DNA from: Deltaproteobacteria bacterium
Lineage (GTDB): Bacteria > CG2-30-53-67
Assembly: GCA_013151235.1 (NCBI GenBank)
Contig: JAADIO010000028.1
Coordinates: forward strand, 1-38,646
Direction of reading: 5' to 3'
DNA: 38,646 nt
Shown here: positions 34,001 to 38,646 of the stretch, in pieces
Layout: every line of letters begins with the position of its first letter
Position numbering within the stretch: position 1 is the stretch's first letter
Program-made: the position numbers and the translations under genes
Notes under the pieces: model-generated
The model's database searches: none
Seen by the model: the letters and a program-made list of their open reading frames with translations, nothing else
Told to the model about the DNA's origin: nothing

Positions 34001-35829
34001 TTCCAGAAATCGAACCACTCGCGTACTTCATCAAAACAGATCATAAGCTCCGAGAACATGCCGAGATATTGAGACCCTTCGCCCGGGAAGAGAAACGCCA
34101 GCTTGCCGTCAAGGGGACGGCAACTGTAGACGATGCCGCTTCGGGTAGACCAGCGGTCGCGCACCGTATCTTTCCGTAACCTCTTCAAGGCATGTTCAAT
34201 CTTCTTCAAGCAGTCGTCACGGCTCTTTGCCACCAGTGCCAGCCGATCGGGGGCGGCGACAGACGTGGAAGCCAGCGTAGCGGCTACATCACACAACGCA
34301 AGATCCGGATTACCGGCGATCCACCCCGCCGTATGTTCCAGAATGTTCATCAATCCCATTCTGTCCGGCGCAGAGAACACGCATAACTCAAACGGCCACC
34401 CGGAACAGTCACGGGGCCGTCGCGCCCCTTCGGGCGCCTCCTCCAGTATGGCATGGCTGTTGATCCCTCCGAACCCGAAGGAATCAACACCCGCCATACG
34501 CTGTATCCCCGGGACAGAGATCCAGGGTTTGGGTTCCGTATTCACATAGAAGGGCGTACTCTCCATCCCCAACTTACCCGAAACCCGTTCACATCGCGTG
34601 GGGGGGAGGACCTTGTGATGAAGCGCCAGTGCACTCTTTATCAATCCTGCGATTCCCGCTGCAGGAATACAGTGGCTGATCATGGATTTTACGGAACCCA
34701 GGGCGACCGATCCCTGCAACCCCTTCCGCTCTCCGAAAACCCGTTTCAAGGCCGATATCTCCGTCCGGTCTCCAAGCGGAATTCCCGTCCCATGTGCTTC
34801 AATAAGTTCAACAGAAGCAGGATCAACACCGCTCTCGTCGTAGGCCCTGCTGATCGCAAGAGACTCCCCTTCCAGGCTTGGTGCCAACACCCCGTGCCCC
34901 CGCCCGTCGCTGGACAGACCCACCCCCCGGATTACCGCATAGACGCGATCCCGATCGGTGATTGCGTCGTGCAGCCGTTTGAGTACTACAACCCCCAGAC
35001 CTTCACCGAGAAGTGTCCCGTCACTCTTCTCGTCAAAGGGGAGAACCTCTCCCCGCTCACTAAGCGCCCCCAGCAGCGTGAATATTACCGAGACTTCGGC
35101 AGGTATGGATGCATTGACCCCTCCGGCCAGCATCAAGCGGCAACGCCTGTTTCGCAATTCATCCATGGCGGCGCTGACGGCTATGAGCGATGAAGAACAT
35201 GCCGCGTCCACGATATAATTGGGGCCCTTGAAATTCAACCTGTTAGCGATACGACCCGTCATGGCATTCGGTACAAGGGATGCAGCTATATCCGCGTTGA
35301 ACTGCGGCAGCTTGCTTTCCAGCAGGCCCCTAATTCGAGACAGCTTGTCCTCCGCCAGCGAGGGTATCATCCCCCTGAGGATCTCGATCGTCTGGTCGAT
35401 AACAATGTTGTGCTGTATAAGATTTCCCTGCCCTCGGTGGAGGTAGGTGCTGTGACCGAGTATGATCCCGGAATCCTCATGATCGTACTCCGCATTCAGG
35501 TAGCCGGCATCATCGAGGGCGTCACGGGCACTCTTCAGGGCAAGAAACTGGTCCGGCTCCCCACCGTCCACGGAATTGGGCATAATACCGAACTCCTTGG
35601 GGTCGAAACGATAAAGATCCCCGAGAAAACCGCCGTAAGGAGTCTGTATCCTACCGGAAGAGAGATAGCGATCAGCCTCCCATTCCACTGGAGGCTTGCC
35701 TACCGCATTGACGCCCGCGAGGATATTCCTCCAATATGTTTTCAGGTCCGGAGCGGAAGGGAACATGCACGCCATCCCGATTATGGCTATAGGCTCCGAC
35801 CTGTCCCGATCGTTCTTTCTAAGATTCAA
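31051..35829 (-). CDS. PUFA/glycolipid-type polyketide synthase, KS-AT-DH-PPTase
   Basis: Multidomain iterative-type synthase of about 1,592 residues. TTG at 35829 is preferred as start (AAGGGG seven nt upstream); the frame is open to GTG 35853, and residue numbers here count from that GTG. KS domain ~20-460 has the full triad: Cys in DAACSSSL (C219), His in EAHGTG (H354) and His in KSMISHCIPAAG (H394). AT ~583-900 carries GHSTGE (S687). A double-hotdog DH, ~1050-1345, has H1082 in RDHVLSG and D1255 in LLDAVGQ. An Sfp-type phosphopantetheinyl transferase forms the C-terminus, ~1420-1600: GVGVDVE and WCAKEAAAKYLGSG with its metal-binding acids. No ACP or KR was found. The nearest relatives by layout are PfaA/PfaC, HglE-type and enediyne PKSs; PPTase fusion is typical of the last group. 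Confidence 0.92.
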   Translation of the reverse strand: MNLRKNDRDRSEPIAIIGMACMFPSAPDLKTYWRNILAGVNAVGKPPVEWEADRYLSSGRIQTPYGGFLGDLYRFDPKEFGIMPNSVDGGEPDQFLALKSARDALDDAGYLNAEYDHEDSGIILGHSTYLHRGQGNLIQHNIVIDQTIEILRGMIPSLAEDKLSRIRGLLESKLPQFNADIAASLVPNAMTGRIANRLNFKGPNYIVDAACSSSLIAVSAAMDELRNRRCRLMLAGGVNASIPAEVSVIFTLLGALSERGEVLPFDEKSDGTLLGEGLGVVVLKRLHDAITDRDRVYAVIRGVGLSSDGRGHGVLAPSLEGESLAISRAYDESGVDPASVELIEAHGTGIPLGDRTEISALKRVFGERKGLQGSVALGSVKSMISHCIPAAGIAGLIKSALALHHKVLPPTRCERVSGKLGMESTPFYVNTEPKPWISVPGIQRMAGVDSFGFGGINSHAILEEAPEGARRPRDCSGWPFELCVFSAPDRMGLMNILEHTAGWIAGNPDLALCDVAATLASTSVAAPDRLALVAKSRDDCLKKIEHALKRLRKDTVRDRWSTRSGIVYSCRPLDGKLAFLFPGEGSQYLGMFSELMICFDEVREWFDFWKGLYNETQGETRTDILLPPASELTEERRAKLEELLYTMDIGSESVFVAGQAMYAILDRFGVVPDVMVGHSTGESSALVASGAIRYDDRSQLADFVRELNQVYLRVLEEGSIAKGALMTVGALERSEIEKEMVPFGEEVVVAMENCRNQLVLFGPPESIERLRKGLTAKGGLCALLPFDRGYHTPQFAAVSRAFLAYYEKIGLGAPRTPLYSCVSVDCFPDDPEGVRSLAAGQWASKVRFRETVLKMYEEGVRYFLEVGPSGNLASFVKDILAGREYMALATNLKRKNCLEQFLVSLGTLYVNDMGVKLERMFVSRDVRIAEIGGAAAVCRPTMRLDNTMPVIHLDKDDKDELESIVESGAESRLPGTVCAVPRASSSERYHMLPGDEADDLDGVMKRHFDLMSDFLDQQQRIVERYAFPDDAGRHAPSAEDLYTPFIDSIVECDDEHLVAECALSVAENNFLRDHVLSGPVSDFDPCLTGLACVPLMVTLEILAEAAVLFRGDRAVSAIENVRAFDWIALDEGKAVLTIQVESSPGDPDRCHAVALIEGKKAVSADFLWGDVEISGMLAELESVHPPRWDGRDLYRVGMFHGPVFRSIQEIEGWNEEGMDAFLSPVSLRGFFRDDETAEMVLNPVLLDAVGQLSAYWIAHKIGTSFNCFPATIGRIEIRQPHPKDQSGLKMKGRHKPLGLLPGDVDAPKRWDFECVDSVGRTILKVENLINVFYPVPERFFNVRMNPHKGCLGSVKEMLGAPGVLVWILPHLAEDFCRQSSGIFLRILACAVLGEEERREWRLLEGGLSYRIQWLLGRACIKEAVRHWVYEKSGKLLFPADIRVRHEDAGAPFVDGIWRDVVSPAPPVSLSHDHGLCVAAVAEPGLGVGVDVESLERAVRTDLLESAMTPQERESLGHSSKEMREKVIRIWCAKEAAAKYLGSGLQGRPEDFEVSFTDNGWGLALVARNGTVVGVRLEEVDRSIIAIAADHQN

Positions 35830-35872
35830 ACTGTGTCCCCTTCTCACGTACACCCATGGACGGCAACCAGGG

Positions 35873-38646
35873 TCAACATTCCGCTCTCCCCCGTCCCGCC
35901 TTACTGCCCAGCCGGTTCAACTCCGCATTGGAGACGCACTCCATGTCGTCTATGGTCAAAACGATATCGCCGTTCGTATCGTAGAAACAGACATCAGCGC
36001 ACACAAGGTGGCTTTCTTCTACGCGCGTCCTTTCAAAACGCATGAAGAGTTTCTCCGGACAGGAATCAACATACCGGATGATTTTCCCGAACCTCGCGGG
36101 AAGGGCCGTCTCGTCCCGGAACTTTCGTGCCCATATGATAGCCATCTGGGCGGCCGCGTCGATCAGCGCCGGATCGTAACACCATAGGTTATCGTCACGA
36201 GTGGCACATCGCAGCCAGTACGACGGCTTCGACGATCTCAGCAACGATAGTGAACCTTCGGGCGTAATCTCCATGATCTCTTCGATCACCCGCAACAGCG
36301 GACCGTGGAACAACCAGTTGTCGTATGCCTCTTTAACCGAAAGCCCCTCGCCCCGGAACAACTTGGGAGCGAACGAAGGACGGGCGGGCAGTTCGTCCAC
36401 CAACAATATCCTGGCGCGGTAAGCTGCACGTTCCTTGACGAGATCGTCGATCAGCAGCCGGACCTCAACCTCAGATCCGTCTCCGTTCATTTCGGCAACT
36501 GGGCCGATACGAACATACACCTTGCGCTCACCTCCCTCGAAGCGTATACCGTGCAGCATCCTGCACTCTTCCACACGAAGAATTGTACGGCCGCGCCCGG
36601 CATGAATGGCAGCCTCCGACATAATCTCCAGCGCAGCCGCCATGGGAAGGACGGGAATGCCATCGATACAATGCTCCTGCAGATAGATATGATTCTTCTC
36701 CACATCCAACCGGAGAATCATATCCCCCCCGTCCCCATCCCTCTCCATGCAGCCATCCAACATGGGGCCGATGTAAGCCGAGGTATCAGCCTGGTATGAC
36801 TCGGTGGTTGCGCGCAGCTCTCTGTGCGCAGCCTCATGCGCCTCCCATCGCCCCTCGCCACAGACCACCTCGACATCCTGCCCGGCCGCAAGTAGTTCCT
36901 CCTTGAAGCACCTCCGTCCGGACTCCGCGCTCACCAGCCTGATCCCTCTCGCGGCAAATTTCTCTTCCGTGGCCGAGATTACCATTCCGGCTCCGAATTG
37001 CGTAGCCCCCCACGGCCCCCAGCACAAGGCCCTGACCTTCACCCCCGCTCCCCAAAGACCGCTCAACTGCCAGCAGATACGGTTCATAATCTCATTCGCC
37101 GTCGCGTAGTCAGTCTGACCGCTGTTGCCGTAACGTCCCGCCACAGAACTCATAACGACGAAGAATTTCAGTGACTCCGGATCGAGGTATTTCTGCAGCA
37201 ACATGAGTCCCATAACCTTTGTCTCAACGACTCGGGACCAACTATCGCCCGTCTTGTCCCTGAGCAATTTGTCCTCGATGATCCCGGCGCCGTGGATCAC
37301 GGCGTTTACCGAGCCATGCTCCCGTCGGATCTCTTCGAAGAGTCGACTCATCTCCCCTTCATCCATGACATCAACAGCGTAATAATGGACCGTTGCCCCC
37401 CTCCTTCTGAAATCATCCATGTTGTTTCGCATCTCCCTTTTCGCAAGTATCCCGCGGATCTTCCTTTCTATCTCGGCTGGCATAAGTTTCCGGCCGCCGG
37501 AGTGGGCATTGGAGATAAAATACCGCCGTAACTCGGCGGCGGTGGCCAGCGACGAAGTATCTTCCGGTTCTTCACCGGGCATGGGGCGGCGTCCCGTAAG
37601 GATCAAAACATTCCCGGGAAGGGCCAGATCACGGAGCAGTTCCGCGGTAATCCCTCTCCCCCCTCCCGTAGCCAAAACAACAAGATCACGCAGATCCCCT
37701 TCCGAGCCGGTAAGGTCAACCTCTTCCGGAACCGTTCTAAAGATCATCCGACTCCCATCTGCATACCCTATTTCCTGTCGTCCCCCCAAGTTTTCCATTT
37801 CGTTCAACAGGGCAGCGGCGACTTTATCTTCTCCGTCACCGGGGTCGAAATCCACCGCCTTCATGATAAACTGCGGCGCCTCGTCCAGGAAGGACTTGAG
37901 CAGTCCAACACCACCGCCCTGTATGGACAAGCCGTGGAGATCAGCGACCCCCGTGCGTCCGAACCCCCCTCCCATTGAGCTTGCAGAGATGAGGACCGCA
38001 CCGGGTTGCAGTCTTTCGTACAGATTCCGCAGGATTAGGAAAAAGGATTTCTCGTTGCGCAGCAACTCCATCCTCCACTCCTCCATGCCGGAGCGTGGAG
38101 AAATCCGTGCGGCAGACAGAGGAGCAAGATGGATCACACCATTTACACGTTCCGTATTTACAGCGAAGTCTATGCACCACTCGTTCAGTAATTCCTCACT
38201 CTCCAGGACAGAGCGCTGTACCACGTAAACCTTGCACCCCCTCTCCTCAAGAAGGTGTTTCAAAGAATCAGAGATACCGGAGATATCCTCCGTAAGCACG
38301 AAGAGGCCGCCTTCGATCGGCCGCATGACCGAGGGATCCAGTGCCTCTTCACAGGGGACCATGACATGCCGGAACGGAGGAATGTCGACAGCATCCTCTT
38401 CTTCCGTTCCGGCATAATCAAAAGGGACGGCAGGATCTCCCGTAACCGACAGGCTTTCAAGCTTCTTTATGATCCCCATGAGCGTTTGCTCTCTATTCAG
38501 CTCGGCGGTATCCCCCAACGCCTTTGCATACGATTCCGGAAGCCTCTTCATCAACTCCCCCACGATCTCCACCCTCTTGATCGAATCGATACCGAGATCC
38601 GCCTCCAGATCCTGATCCAGGCCGACCATCTCGCGGGGGTAGCCGG
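35873..38646 (-). CDS. PfaA-like polyketide synthase, ACP-KR-DH part (5' end outside window)
   Basis: The frame is open to the window edge, so only the last ~923 residues are seen. They begin inside an ACP of the PfaA type (YPREMVGLDQDLEADLGIDS, modifiable Ser ~16 residues after the first visible Met). Next is a KR structural half (~100-300), then the catalytic KR with TGGGRGITAEL (~321) and the catalytic Ser-Tyr-Asn set in MSSVAGRYGNSGQTDYATAN (~493-512). The DH domain follows, with HCIDGIPVLP (HxxxGxxxxP, H653) and DPALIDAAAQ as its acid. All key residues are intact, so full reduction to the alcohol and dehydration are predicted. KS and AT domains are expected upstream. The stop lies 43 nt before the next synthase's start, and no enoyl reductase is visible. 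Confidence 0.93.
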   Translation of the reverse strand, partial: GYPREMVGLDQDLEADLGIDSIKRVEIVGELMKRLPESYAKALGDTAELNREQTLMGIIKKLESLSVTGDPAVPFDYAGTEEEDAVDIPPFRHVMVPCEEALDPSVMRPIEGGLFVLTEDISGISDSLKHLLEERGCKVYVVQRSVLESEELLNEWCIDFAVNTERVNGVIHLAPLSAARISPRSGMEEWRMELLRNEKSFFLILRNLYERLQPGAVLISASSMGGGFGRTGVADLHGLSIQGGGVGLLKSFLDEAPQFIMKAVDFDPGDGEDKVAAALLNEMENLGGRQEIGYADGSRMIFRTVPEEVDLTGSEGDLRDLVVLATGGGRGITAELLRDLALPGNVLILTGRRPMPGEEPEDTSSLATAAELRRYFISNAHSGGRKLMPAEIERKIRGILAKREMRNNMDDFRRRGATVHYYAVDVMDEGEMSRLFEEIRREHGSVNAVIHGAGIIEDKLLRDKTGDSWSRVVETKVMGLMLLQKYLDPESLKFFVVMSSVAGRYGNSGQTDYATANEIMNRICWQLSGLWGAGVKVRALCWGPWGATQFGAGMVISATEEKFAARGIRLVSAESGRRCFKEELLAAGQDVEVVCGEGRWEAHEAAHRELRATTESYQADTSAYIGPMLDGCMERDGDGGDMILRLDVEKNHIYLQEHCIDGIPVLPMAAALEIMSEAAIHAGRGRTILRVEECRMLHGIRFEGGERKVYVRIGPVAEMNGDGSEVEVRLLIDDLVKERAAYRARILLVDELPARPSFAPKLFRGEGLSVKEAYDNWLFHGPLLRVIEEIMEITPEGSLSLLRSSKPSYWLRCATRDDNLWCYDPALIDAAAQMAIIWARKFRDETALPARFGKIIRYVDSCPEKLFMRFERTRVEESHLVCADVCFYDTNGDIVLTIDDMECVSNAELNRLGSKAGRGRAEC

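Noticed and set aside
1-38646. CRISPR array, tRNA, rRNA or riboswitch
   Set aside because: No regularly spaced direct repeats, tRNA-like cloverleaf or conserved RNA motif was found on reading; this is a visual check, not a covariance search.

Overview
The window looks like chromosomal DNA of a Gram-negative bacterium. It encodes a TolC-type outer-membrane factor, several lipobox lipoproteins and a periplasmic adaptor. A DUF4388 (PATAN) fragment, a remnant integron integrase, a PUFA-synthase-like PKS and surface-polysaccharide genes would fit a Desulfobacterota/'deltaproteobacterial' or related environmental lineage. That placement is inference; there is no rRNA, tRNA or taxonomic marker here. 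Base composition is mosaic: positions 1-2876 and the ATPase near 4.3-5.2 kb are AT-rich, the ABC transporter block (6.1-9.5 kb) is GC-rich, and the rest is intermediate.

Layout. (1) 1-2876, plus strand: the tail of a surface-polysaccharide locus (Wzx-like flippase cut by the window edge, PAPS sulfotransferase, family 2 glycosyltransferase). (2) 2865-4344: an IS5-family element whose transposase has lost its first catalytic Asp. It sits exactly at the end of the glycosyltransferase and of a truncated P-loop ATPase. (3) 5227-5820: an integron integrase gene with its middle deleted. (4) 6105-9466: a peptide/nickel-type ABC importer operon (binding protein plus two permeases, the first frameshifted in a G6 run, no ATPase genes). 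It is followed by a MITE-like repeat and a strong bidirectional terminator. (5) 11932-9729, minus strand: a TPR lipoprotein, a TtcA-like tRNA thiolase and a previously uncalled 54-codon DUF4388/TPR chimera. (6) 12231-19354: secreted or lipid-anchored proteins (two esterase/hydrolases, an M4 metalloprotease, two propeller-like proteins). (7) 19551-38646, minus strand: an unbroken run of tightly packed genes forming a polyketide/PUFA-type synthase cluster with tailoring and export genes.

The last block is the most interesting part. In transcription order it encodes a (...)-ACP-KR-DH synthase (5' end outside the window), a KS-AT-DH synthase carrying its own C-terminal Sfp-type phosphopantetheinyl transferase, a free-standing ACP, a type I phosphodiesterase, an alpha/beta-hydrolase with a DUF6316-like tail, a propeller-like protein, a 949-residue PqqD-like/membrane/HlyD fusion, a sulfotransferase, a coiled-coil protein, a secreted esterase and a TolC-family outer-membrane factor. 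Gaps are mostly under 60 nt and several start/stop codons touch or overlap, so these are probably cotranscribed. A reasonable model is synthesis of a long-chain (PUFA- or heterocyst-glycolipid-like) product, release, sulfation, and export or placement at the cell surface. The product is unknown.

Two copies of a 130-200 bp hairpin-forming repeat (9468-9667 and 19375-19504) share their termini and core. They mark this genome as carrying a MITE/REP-like family.
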